Of a stretch of 64,000 nucleotides of DNA, positions 25,854 to 33,431 are shown piece after piece. The notes under the pieces were generated by a model that made no database searches, was not told the DNA's origin, and worked only from the letters and a program-made list of their open reading frames with translations. Position numbers and translations under genes: made by a program. Positions within the stretch are counted from its first letter, which is position 1, and each line of letters starts with the position of its first letter. Source of the stretch: JBCFBK01 sp038562555 (lineage in GTDB: Bacteria; Bacteroidota; Bacteroidia; Bacteroidales; Prolixibacteraceae); NCBI GenBank assembly GCA_038562555.1, contig JBCFBK010000015.1:1-64000 (forward strand), written 5' to 3'.

Positions 25854-27014
25854 TTATTCAAAGATGTCGCGCATCTTTTCAAAAAAATTCTTATCGCCTG
25901 CACCGGGGGTATCCTGGAAACTGGGTGACTGCTGAAGCTTTTCGAGCATTTTCCGCTCTTCTGCAGTAATTTTACGGGGTATCCAGGCATGGATCCGCAC
26001 AAGCAGATCACCTTTCCCATAACCATTTATATCGGGTAAGCCTTTTCCTCTTAACCGGAGAATTTTTTCCGGCTGGGTTCCCGGTTCTATCTTTACTTTA
26101 ACCTTACTGTCGACCGTTGGGATCTCGGCAGTTGTGCCCAGTATGAAATCGGGCATGTTGATAAAAAGATTATAGATCAGGTTGTTCCCGTCACGAATCA
26201 AGTCGGGATGTGATTCTTCCTGAATTACCACCAGCAAGTCACCATTGACTCCGCCATGGCGGCCGGCATTTCCTTTTCCTGAAACGTTCAGTTGCATACC
26301 TTCCCCTACACCGGCAGGAATTTTAATGTTTACGACTTCTTCACCCCTCACAACGCCTTCGCCGGCACAGTTGGTACATTTATTTTTAATGACCTGGCCT
26401 TCTCCGTTACAGGTGGGACAGGTAGTGGTGGTTTGCATTTGCCCAAGCAGGGTGTTTGTGATCCGGGTTACATGACCGCTTCCGCGGCAGGTGGAACAGG
26501 TCGTGTAGTCAGAGCCCCCCGCTGCGCCGGTCCCGTTACACACGTTACACGATACGTATTTTTTTAATTTCAGTTTTTTCTCAACACCCTTATCTATTTC
26601 ATTCAACGTAAGCACGACTTTTACCCGCAGGTCGGAGCCGCGGTGTACCCTTCGTCCCTGACTTTGCCCGCGAGAACTACCAAATCCGCCGAACCCCCCG
26701 AATCCGCCGCCGCCAAATATGTCCCCGAACATGGAGAAGATATCATCCATCGACATGTCGTGCCCGCCAAAGCCACCACCGGCCGATCCTCCCATTCCTG
26801 CATGCCCGAACTGGTCGTAGCGTTGCTTCTTTTGGGGATTGCTCAATACTTCATAGGCCTCGGCTGCTTCTTTGAATTTCTCCTCAGCTTCCTTATCTCC
26901 CGGGTTTTTATCGGGGTGATACTGGATCGCTTTCTTCCGGTATGCTTTTTTTATCTCTTCTGCCGACGCATCCTTGCCAATGCCCAATACTTCGTAATAA
27001 TCTCTTTTTGCCAT
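25854..27014 (-). CDS. dnaJ: chaperone DnaJ
   Basis: Hsp40 co-chaperone that delivers substrates to DnaK and stimulates its ATPase. Residues 1-70 are the J domain with HPD at 33-35. A Gly/Phe-rich linker covers about 75-125 (GGFGGHDMSMDDIFSMFGDI). Four CxxCxGxG zinc motifs follow: CNVCNGTG, CSTCRGSG, CPTCNGEG and CTNCAGEG. The C-terminal substrate domains are complete. It lies 20 bp after grpE; dnaK is not in this window. No CIRCE element was seen. Confidence 0.98.
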   Translation of the reverse strand: MAKRDYYEVLGIGKDASAEEIKKAYRKKAIQYHPDKNPGDKEAEEKFKEAAEAYEVLSNPQKKQRYDQFGHAGMGGSAGGGFGGHDMSMDDIFSMFGDIFGGGGFGGFGGFGSSRGQSQGRRVHRGSDLRVKVVLTLNEIDKGVEKKLKLKKYVSCNVCNGTGAAGGSDYTTCSTCRGSGHVTRITNTLLGQMQTTTTCPTCNGEGQVIKNKCTNCAGEGVVRGEEVVNIKIPAGVGEGMQLNVSGKGNAGRHGGVNGDLLVVIQEESHPDLIRDGNNLIYNLFINMPDFILGTTAEIPTVDSKVKVKIEPGTQPEKILRLRGKGLPDINGYGKGDLLVRIHAWIPRKITAEERKMLEKLQQSPSFQDTPGAGDKNFFEKMRDIFE

Positions 27015-27034
27015 GCTTTTACGTTTTTCAAAGC

Positions 27035-27628
27035 TTATTCACCAATGACCACCCTGGCGAAGCGAATAACCTTATCATTCAGCAAGTATCCTGCTTGAAC
27101 AACATCAACCACCTTGCCCTTTAATTCTTCGGTCGGAGCAGGAATTTTTGTAATAGCCTCGTGCAGATCAGTATCAAAATCTTTTCCCTTTGCATCGATT
27201 TCACGAATACCGTTTTGTTTTAAAAATTCCTGAAATTTATTAAATATCAGTACAATACCTTGTTTAAACGGATTCTCATCCTCCAACTCGCTGAATGCAG
27301 CGAGTGCCCGTTCCAAATCGTCGATCACGGGAAGAATACTCGTCAAAACGGACTCTCCGCCCGATTTGAGCAGGTCCATCTTTTCTTTTAAGGTGCGTTT
27401 GCGGAAATTGTCGAATTCAGCCTGCAGCCGAAGGTGCTTGTCTTTCATTTCAGCAATTTCCTTTTCAAGTTTTTCTATTTGCTCGTGCGTTTTGTCTTTC
27501 TTTATCTTTTTATCTTCTTTTTCTTTTTTGCCTTCTGCCTTTTCTTTGCCCGGTTGTTGTGTCTCACCGGTTTCCTCTTTCACCTCACCGGCTTTATGCT
27601 GATCCTTTATGTCTTTTTCTTCTGCCAT
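27035..27628 (-). CDS. grpE: nucleotide exchange factor GrpE
   Basis: Releases ADP from DnaK. The first 50 residues are low-complexity Lys/Glu-rich, then a long coiled coil (about 50-95, EQIEKLEKEIAEMKDKHLRL), the signature QAEFDNFRKRTLKEK, and the beta-wing domain ending LNDKVIRFARVVIGE. At 197 residues the length is normal. Transcribed with dnaJ from the promoter at 27729-27758. Confidence 0.97.
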   Translation of the reverse strand: MAEEKDIKDQHKAGEVKEETGETQQPGKEKAEGKKEKEDKKIKKDKTHEQIEKLEKEIAEMKDKHLRLQAEFDNFRKRTLKEKMDLLKSGGESVLTSILPVIDDLERALAAFSELEDENPFKQGIVLIFNKFQEFLKQNGIREIDAKGKDFDTDLHEAITKIPAPTEELKGKVVDVVQAGYLLNDKVIRFARVVIGE

Positions 27629-27728
27629 TTTTCGTCGATTTTTTTTTCGTTAACGGGTAGATTATTTACAAAAATTTTGCCATGTTGCCATAGTAGACAA
27701 TTTGACACGTATTTCACTGTAAGGGTGA

Positions 27729-27758
27729 CAAAAATATAAAAAAGAAAGGCAGTACAAA
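27729..27758 (-). promoter_or_regulatory. grpE-dnaJ promoter
   Basis: Minus strand TTTG (27755-27758), 18-bp spacer, TATTTTTG (27729-27736). The -33 element lies inside the terminator of the upstream tlpA-like gene, leaving a leader of about 95 bases. Confidence 0.7.
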
Positions 27759-27768
27759 TGCACTGCCC
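27738..27768 (-). terminator. terminator of the TlpA-like gene
   Basis: Minus strand GGCAGTGC pairs with GTACTGCC (one G-U) around ATTT, followed by TTTCTTTTTT. It overlaps the grpE promoter. Confidence 0.8.
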
Positions 27769-27791
27769 GGAAATGCCGCTCAATGATCATG

Positions 27792-28319
27792 TTATTTTAA
27801 CAGTTTGCTTAAAGCCTGTTCCAGATCAGCTCCTCTCAGATCTTTTGCCACGATAATCCCGTTCCCGTCAACCAGAAAATTTGTAGGGATGCTGCGTACG
27901 CCATAAACCGATGCATGTTTTGAATTCCAGCCTTTAAGGTCGCTTACATGGGTGTCCCAGGCAAGGCCGTCGTCTTTTATGGCTTTTTGCCAGTCGGTTT
28001 TGGAATTGTCGAGCGAAACACCCAATACCGTAAAGCCTTCACCGGTTTTGAAACTTTTATCCTTATATTTTTCCCATGCAGCCACCACGTGGGGGTTCTC
28101 CCGGCGGCAGGGCGGGCACCAGGCGGCCCAGAAATCGATCAATACAACCTTTCCCTGAAGGGATGAAAGTTTAAGCTGATTTCCTTTTACGGTTTGTTCA
28201 ACAATCTCAGGCGCTTTATTCCCAACTTCTGTTCCTGTCTGCACATTCCCGGCATTACTTTGGACAACCAGACTTATGAACAGGAGCAAGCCCATCATCA
28301 TCTTCATCGTTTGTTTCAT
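27792..28319 (-). CDS. TlpA-like periplasmic thioredoxin
   Basis: Thiol-disulfide oxidoreductase exported to the periplasm. From ATG 28317-28319 the 175-residue chain starts with a signal peptide (MKQTMKMMMGLLLFISLVVQ) and carries WAAWCPPC with C68 and C71. IDFWAAWCPPCRREN, the SLDNSKTDWQKAI insert and the cis-proline segment GVRSIPTNFLVDG are typical of the TlpA/ResA group. An upstream in-frame ATG (28418) would add 33 residues and hide the signal peptide, so it is rejected. It lies downstream of murA but is separated by a heptad array. Confidence 0.9.
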   Translation of the reverse strand: MKQTMKMMMGLLLFISLVVQSNAGNVQTGTEVGNKAPEIVEQTVKGNQLKLSSLQGKVVLIDFWAAWCPPCRRENPHVVAAWEKYKDKSFKTGEGFTVLGVSLDNSKTDWQKAIKDDGLAWDTHVSDLKGWNSKHASVYGVRSIPTNFLVDGNGIIVAKDLRGADLEQALSKLLK

Positions 28320-28400
28320 TTTTCCTGATTTTGATATAAATTGCTGACAAGTATAGTCAAAATTGTTAAACTGACAAGTCGCTGAATTGTTAAAGAGTTT

Positions 28401-28513
28401 AAACGGAGACCGGAACACGGAGAGCGGGAATGCGGGAAACGGAACATTTTTTTCAGGAGCAACAAATTTAAGTAAATCTTCCTTTTTCCGGTCTCCATTC
28501 TCCCTGCGCCCTA
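28401..28513. repeat. two inverted heptad blocks 3' of murA
   Basis: Six words of type NNNCGGA at 28401-28442 (AAACGGA, GACCGGA, ACACGGA and others) and, in the opposite sense, TTCCGGT, CTCCATT, CTCCCTG and CGCCCTA at 28486-28513. The two blocks can pair to a long imperfect hairpin. The last word contains the murA stop codon (28511-28513). Confidence 0.7.
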
Positions 28514-29818
28514 TTCTATTCGTTTTATTGCAGCGCCGATTGCCTGCAGACGCCGGTCGATCTGTTCGTACCCTCTGTCAATTTGCTCGATATTGAAGAT
28601 GGTGCTTTTTCCCTGGGCTGACAGGGCAGCTATAAGCAGCGCCACACCTGCCCGTATGTCAGGTGATGTCATGGTGGTGCCGCGTAGCTGATATTTGCGG
28701 TTTAATCCAATCACGGTGGCCCGGTGAGGATCGCACAAAATAATCTGGGCCCCCATATCAATCAGCTTGTCGACAAAAAACAGGCGGCTCTCGAACATTT
28801 TCTGATGGATCAGAACGGTTCCCTTTGCCTGTGTGGCAACTACGAGGAAGATACTGAGCAGATCAGGGGTCAGGCCGGGCCAGATGGCGTCGGCAATGGT
28901 CATGATCGATCCATCGATAAAGGTTTCGATCTCATATTCATCCTGGGCCGGGATTAAGATGTCGTCGTTCCTGATTTCCATCCGGATTCCCAGTTTTCTG
29001 AAGGAATCGGGAATAACGCCTAAATGATCTGTTCCCGCATTGGGAATGGTAATTTCAGAGCCGGTCATCGCCGCGAGACCGATAAAGCTGCCCACCTCAA
29101 TCATATCGGGCAACACCCGGTGGGTACATCCTGAAAGGGAGCTTACGCCCTCGATGTATAACAGATTGGAACCAATTCCGCTTATTTTTGCGCCCATCGA
29201 AACCAGCATCAGGGATAGTTGCTGGAGGTAAGGTTCACAGGCGGCATTATATATGGTTGTGTTTCCTTCGGCAAGTGTTGCAGCCATGAGGATATTGGCT
29301 GTGCCGGTTACAGAAGCTTCTTCAAGTAACATGTAACAACCGGAGAGCTTTTCGGCAGTCACGGCGTAGGCATTTTGTGTGCTGTCGAAGAGAAAATAGG
29401 CTCCCAGCTTCTGCAAACCGACGAAATGGGTATCCAACCGCCGCCTTCCGATTTTGTCACCTCCCGGCTGGGGAATAAACGCTTTTCCAAAGCGGGCGAC
29501 CAGCGGACCTACAATCATGATCGAGCCACGAAGGCTTGCTGCCTGGCGCGAGAATTTCTCCGTCTGCATGTGAGCCAGGTTAAGGTTGTCGGCCTGAAAG
29601 CGATAGCTTCCTTTTTCAATTCGTGCCGTCTTTACGCCGAGATCGGTCAGGATTTCGATCAGCTTCAGTACATCGCTGATTTCCGGAATATTGCTGATGA
29701 TCACTTCTTCAGGCGTCAACAGTGTTGCGCAGATCACTTCCAGCGCTTCATTCTTGGCGCCCTGCGGCTCAAGAATCCCTTTTAGTCTTTTGCCTCCGTC
29801 AATTTGAAATGTTGCCAT
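28511..29818 (-). CDS. murA: UDP-N-acetylglucosamine 1-carboxyvinyltransferase
   Basis: First committed step of peptidoglycan synthesis: transfers enolpyruvate from PEP to UDP-GlcNAc. The 435-residue chain shows the two-domain EPT fold, with GAKNEALEVICATLLT near the N terminus (Lys22) and SLRGSIMIVGPLVARFG. In the active-site loop the usual cysteine (Cys115 in E. coli, PGGCTIG) is aspartate here: PGGDKIG, D121. Asp at this place keeps activity in other bacteria but prevents fosfomycin alkylation. It lies 14 bp after the DUF4290 gene. Confidence 0.97.
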   Translation of the reverse strand: MATFQIDGGKRLKGILEPQGAKNEALEVICATLLTPEEVIISNIPEISDVLKLIEILTDLGVKTARIEKGSYRFQADNLNLAHMQTEKFSRQAASLRGSIMIVGPLVARFGKAFIPQPGGDKIGRRRLDTHFVGLQKLGAYFLFDSTQNAYAVTAEKLSGCYMLLEEASVTGTANILMAATLAEGNTTIYNAACEPYLQQLSLMLVSMGAKISGIGSNLLYIEGVSSLSGCTHRVLPDMIEVGSFIGLAAMTGSEITIPNAGTDHLGVIPDSFRKLGIRMEIRNDDILIPAQDEYEIETFIDGSIMTIADAIWPGLTPDLLSIFLVVATQAKGTVLIHQKMFESRLFFVDKLIDMGAQIILCDPHRATVIGLNRKYQLRGTTMTSPDIRAGVALLIAALSAQGKSTIFNIEQIDRGYEQIDRRLQAIGAAIKRIE

Positions 29819-29832
29819 CCCTGAAAAACTTG

Positions 29833-30447
29833 TTAATCGTTTTTACGATGTTGTTTTTTAGGGGGAATACGAACTGCCGTGGGTTTCTTACGGTTTCTGA
29901 ACAGGATGTCCTTGGTTTCGGCCAGATCAAGGTCAGACCGTTGTATTTGTCCGCGAGACAGGATTTCCAGATCGGCATAGATCTTTTCGTCGTCTACCGT
30001 GTCCTTATTCCAAACCAGATAGCTTTTTTTCATGTGATTCGCCAAAAGCCTGATGAGTGTTTCCTTTTCCTCGCCGCTTTCGAATTGAGCGGCTTTTATA
30101 ACGAGCGATTCCATGATCTTCCCGTAATGACGCAGCTTGATTCGGGTAAAGTCATAGCCGATCCTGCCGGGGGGCTCATTAAAGGTTTCTCTTCTGGGAG
30201 GATCGTAGGGGTAATCGATGTCAAGTGCGAAGTCGGCCATGATTGCCAGGTGATCCCAGAGTTTATGTTTGAAATCGTTGATGTCGCGAAGATAGGGGTA
30301 CATATTGCCCATGATGTCAATGATTGTTCTTGCTGCGCGGTTTCTTTCTTCCCTGTCGTCGATCGTCATAATATGGTCAACCATATTTTGAAGATTCCGG
30401 CCATATTCAGGCAGGGGTAATTTCTTACGGTTAGAATTGTAATCCAT
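29833..30447 (-). CDS. DUF4290 domain-containing protein
   Basis: A 204-residue soluble, charged protein. MDYNSNRKKLPLPEYGRNLQ and the MVDHIMTIDDREERNRAART segment fit DUF4290, a Bacteroidota family often found next to murA; no function is known to me. The C terminus is strongly basic (RNRKKPTAVRIPPKKQHRK). It is first in an operon with murA, so a link to cell-wall synthesis is possible by context only. Confidence 0.85.
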   Translation of the reverse strand: MDYNSNRKKLPLPEYGRNLQNMVDHIMTIDDREERNRAARTIIDIMGNMYPYLRDINDFKHKLWDHLAIMADFALDIDYPYDPPRRETFNEPPGRIGYDFTRIKLRHYGKIMESLVIKAAQFESGEEKETLIRLLANHMKKSYLVWNKDTVDDEKIYADLEILSRGQIQRSDLDLAETKDILFRNRKKPTAVRIPPKKQHRKND

Positions 30448-30536
30448 TTAAAAAAATATCAAATAAAATATTGAATAAGGTTGTAATAATCCGGAAATAA
30501 ACTTGATAATAAGCAGTTGGAGGAAATTCCCTGCTG

Positions 30537-30567
30537 CAAATCTAAATTAAAAAATTTAGCTGTCAAA
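30537..30567 (-). promoter_or_regulatory. promoter of the DUF4290-murA operon
   Basis: Minus strand TTTG (30564-30567), 19-bp spacer, TAGATTTG (30537-30544); leader of about 85 bases. The rest of the 234-bp gap to uvrD shows nothing else I recognise. Confidence 0.8.
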
Positions 30568-30681
30568 TCTTTTCCGTTTATTTTTAGCTTCATCTATCCG
30601 GACACAGGTATCAGGATAGTATATTGAACCAGACGAAATCATCTTTATCCGGTTAAGAACGATTTTCCCCGGTGCTTTATT

Positions 30682-33000
30682 TCAGTGAATAATCCGAAGC
30701 TTTGCAAATTTCAGCAATAGTTGCTTTTGTCCTGCATTCCGAAAAAAAACAGTCGCTTTCAGGTTTGGGAACGAACCTTCTACCTGAAGGACTTTTCCCT
30801 GTCCGAATCGTTGATGCTCAACGGTCATGCCCGCCTGGATGTCGCGCGGATCGTCGCCGTCGAAATTCTGACTCTGTTTTTTTGCTTCCCTCAGTTTGCT
30901 CAGCTTTTCGGTCATCGTTTGCTGTCGTTCAACTAACGGAAATTTTGCAGAAGGGCTCGTTCTGACCGGCGAAAAACCTGCTGTTGCCCGGACTCCTGCA
31001 TGGGACTCGCTTTCAAAATTGAAGTCGTTCTCTTCAGGCATATCCAGGTATTGCGAATCAATTTCTGCTATAAACCGGCTTGGATTACAAAAATCCAGTT
31101 TTCCCCAGCGATAACGTTGTTTTGCAAAGCTAAGGCACGCGTTCTCTTCAGCCCTGGTCAGTGCAACATAAAACAACCGGCGTTCTTCTTCAAACGATTC
31201 GATGGTTGGAGCGCTTCCCTGCGACAGGGACGGGAACAGATTTTCTTCGAGCCCCACAATAAAAACATTTTTGAACTCCAGCCCTTTGGAAGCATGAACG
31301 GTCATCATGGTAACCTTGTCCCGGTCTTCTTCCTTATCCGAATCCTGATCGGTCAGCAATGCTACATCCTGCATATAACTGGCAAGGAGATTCGGTGATC
31401 CTTCTTCCCTGGCATTTATAGTAAATTCCTGAAGGCCGTTTAAGAGTTCCTGAATATTTTCAAAACGGCTAAGTCCTTCCGGAGTTTGATCTCTGTACAA
31501 ATCTTTAATTATTCCGGTTTGAGTGGCAATGGTACCTGCCAGCTCATAGGCATCGGAAACGGACGCAGACGCTGCAAATTGGTTAATTAATTGGGCAAAG
31601 TTAGTTAATTTATTTATAATTCCCTGATTTAATGCAGCAGGATTCTGTTTTTCACTTTCACTGATCAGTTCAAAGATACTTTTATTTTCATCCAGCGCAG
31701 CCTGTTCCAGCTTACCAAGCGTCGTTTCACCGATGCCACGCGCCGGATAATTGATAATCCGTTTCAGTGCTTCATTATCCCTGGGATTAATCACGAGCCG
31801 GAAATATGCCAGCAGGTCTTTGATCTCCTTCCGCTGATAAAAAGAAAGGCCTCCGTAAATTTTATAAGGAATATTCCGTTTTCGCAGCGCTTCCTCAAAG
31901 ATACGCGACTGTGCGTTCGTGCGGTACAGAATGGCATAGTCCTGATAGTGGAAATGGTTACGTATGCGGGTTTCACTGATCTCATTCGCTACCAGATAAC
32001 CTTCTTCATTGTCTGTCAGTGCCGAAAAAACTTTTATCCGCCGGCCCAGTTCCTTGTTTGAAAAAACACTCTTGGGTATCTGCTGCTTGTTTTTTGCGAT
32101 AATGCTGTTCGCTGCGTTGACAATAACCTGGGTGGAGCGGTAATTTTCCTCCAGCTTAAAAATCAGGTGGTTGGGGTAGTCGTTCCGGAAATTCAGAATA
32201 TTTTCGATCCGTGCTCCCCGGAATGAGTAGATACTTTGTGCATCGTCGCCCACCACACAGATGTTCTTATGGAGGGCAGCGAGGTTTTTTACGATCAGGT
32301 ACTGGGCGAAGTTTGTATCCTGGTACTCATCGACCAGAATATAGTCGAAATGGTACTGGTATTTTTCAAGAACTTCTTTATGATCGCGGAAAAGAATATT
32401 CGTTTTAAGCAACAAATCGTCGAAGTCCATTGCGCCGGCGAGACGGCATCTGCGCTCATATTCCTTGTAGATTTCGGCAATCCGGGGCATGCGGATGCTC
32501 ATGTCATATTCCATGATCTGACTATTGGTCTGATACGCCACGTGGGTGATCAGTCCGTTTTTCGCAGCAGAAATCCGGCCCGCTACCACATTGGGCTTAT
32601 AGACCTTTTCATCCAGTTGCATGTCTTTGATAATCGTACGCAGCAGGCTTTTCGAATCGGCAGAATCATAGATGGTAAAATCGGAAGGAAATCCCGTAGC
32701 TGCCGATTCTGTTCTCAAAATACGTGCAAACAGTGAATGGAATGTTCCCATCCACAGATACCTGGCGGTATTTGCCCCCACAATGGAGGAAATCCGGTCC
32801 TTCATCTCCCGTGCTGCCTTGTTGGTAAAGGTGAGAGCCAGTATTTTCCCCGGGCGGACGCCATTTTTTATCAGGTGAGCAATCCGGTAGGTAAGGACCC
32901 GCGTCTTCCCCGAGCCTGCCCCTGCAATGATGAGTGAAGGACCATCTGTAGCAATCACGGCCTGGCGTTGCGGCTCATTTAATTCATCCAAATAATTCAC
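30682..33000 (-). CDS. UvrD/PcrA-type 3'-5' DNA helicase
   Basis: Superfamily 1A helicase for DNA repair and clearing of replication or transcription blocks. Walker A AGAGSGKT lies at 26-33 after the Q motif LNEPQRQAV; motif II is VDEYQDTN; motif III FRGARIENIL, motif IV ENYRSTQ, motif V TVHASKGLEF and motif VI YVALTRAEE follow in order. The C-terminal 50 residues (IQAGMTVEHQRFGQGKVLQV) resemble the Tudor-like domain of PcrA that touches RNA polymerase. At 772 residues the length is typical. The symbol could be uvrD or pcrA; I do not choose. Confidence 0.95.
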   Translation of the reverse strand: MNYLDELNEPQRQAVIATDGPSLIIAGAGSGKTRVLTYRIAHLIKNGVRPGKILALTFTNKAAREMKDRISSIVGANTARYLWMGTFHSLFARILRTESAATGFPSDFTIYDSADSKSLLRTIIKDMQLDEKVYKPNVVAGRISAAKNGLITHVAYQTNSQIMEYDMSIRMPRIAEIYKEYERRCRLAGAMDFDDLLLKTNILFRDHKEVLEKYQYHFDYILVDEYQDTNFAQYLIVKNLAALHKNICVVGDDAQSIYSFRGARIENILNFRNDYPNHLIFKLEENYRSTQVIVNAANSIIAKNKQQIPKSVFSNKELGRRIKVFSALTDNEEGYLVANEISETRIRNHFHYQDYAILYRTNAQSRIFEEALRKRNIPYKIYGGLSFYQRKEIKDLLAYFRLVINPRDNEALKRIINYPARGIGETTLGKLEQAALDENKSIFELISESEKQNPAALNQGIINKLTNFAQLINQFAASASVSDAYELAGTIATQTGIIKDLYRDQTPEGLSRFENIQELLNGLQEFTINAREEGSPNLLASYMQDVALLTDQDSDKEEDRDKVTMMTVHASKGLEFKNVFIVGLEENLFPSLSQGSAPTIESFEEERRLFYVALTRAEENACLSFAKQRYRWGKLDFCNPSRFIAEIDSQYLDMPEENDFNFESESHAGVRATAGFSPVRTSPSAKFPLVERQQTMTEKLSKLREAKKQSQNFDGDDPRDIQAGMTVEHQRFGQGKVLQVEGSFPNLKATVFFRNAGQKQLLLKFAKLRIIH

Positions 33001-33162
33001 GTATTTTTATTTATAAGAAATATCAGTTATAAATACAGGCAGTGCTGTTGTTACAGGCTGCGATGCTTAATCTGCTGTTCTCTGAGAATAGCGTTCCGTT
33101 ATCTTGTGTGTCGGGCTTTTTTGTAACAGTCACAAAAGTTTCAGACTGCCTGACAAGCGCTA

Positions 33163-33170
33163 CAAAGGTA
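33163..33170 (-). promoter_or_regulatory. -7 box TACCTTTG for the uvrD-like gene
   Basis: Exact TAnnTTTG match on the minus strand; no clear -33. The leader would be about 155 bases (33001-33156), in which I see no further signal. Confidence 0.55.
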
Positions 33171-33243
33171 AAACCTATTTCTGTTATTTATTGTTCAGGT
33201 TGAACAGAATTTTTGAACAGCGAAAGAAATTGCAAAACGGAAT

Positions 33244-33352
33244 AGCCGTAAGTATTTAGTCGTAAGTCGTAAGGCCGAAAACTAAACTTCCTGCGGTTCC
33301 GGTTTCCGCCATGCTCTATGCTCTGTGCAAAGGATCTTGTGCCTTGATACGT
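33244..33352. repeat. composite heptad array between uvrD-like and EF-G-like genes
   Basis: AGCCGTA, AGTATTT, AGTCGTA, AGTCGTA at 33244-33271. After a short break, eight words in one phase from 33297: TTCCGGT, TTCCGCC, ATGCTCT twice, GTGCAAA, GGATCTT, GTGCCTT, GATACGT. The order (AGTCGTA family, then NTCCGGT, then ATGCNCN, then TTGTGNC-like) recurs in other arrays of this window. Confidence 0.75.
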
Positions 33353-33376
33353 GTGTTTACGGCTGGAACGAACAGC

Positions 33377-33408
33377 AAAAAGCCTGGATCTTCTCAGAAC
33401 CAGGCTTT
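33377..33408 (-). terminator. terminator of the EF-G-like gene
   Basis: Minus strand AAAGCCTGG pairs with CCAGGCTTT around a 12-base loop, followed by more T. The heptad array lies just beyond it. Confidence 0.85.
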
Positions 33409-33431
33409 CGTATTTTAAAAGATATTTCGTA

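Noticed and set aside
25854..27628. Heat-shock CIRCE element before grpE-dnaJ
   Set aside because: No 9-bp inverted repeat of the CIRCE type was seen; only a housekeeping-type promoter.
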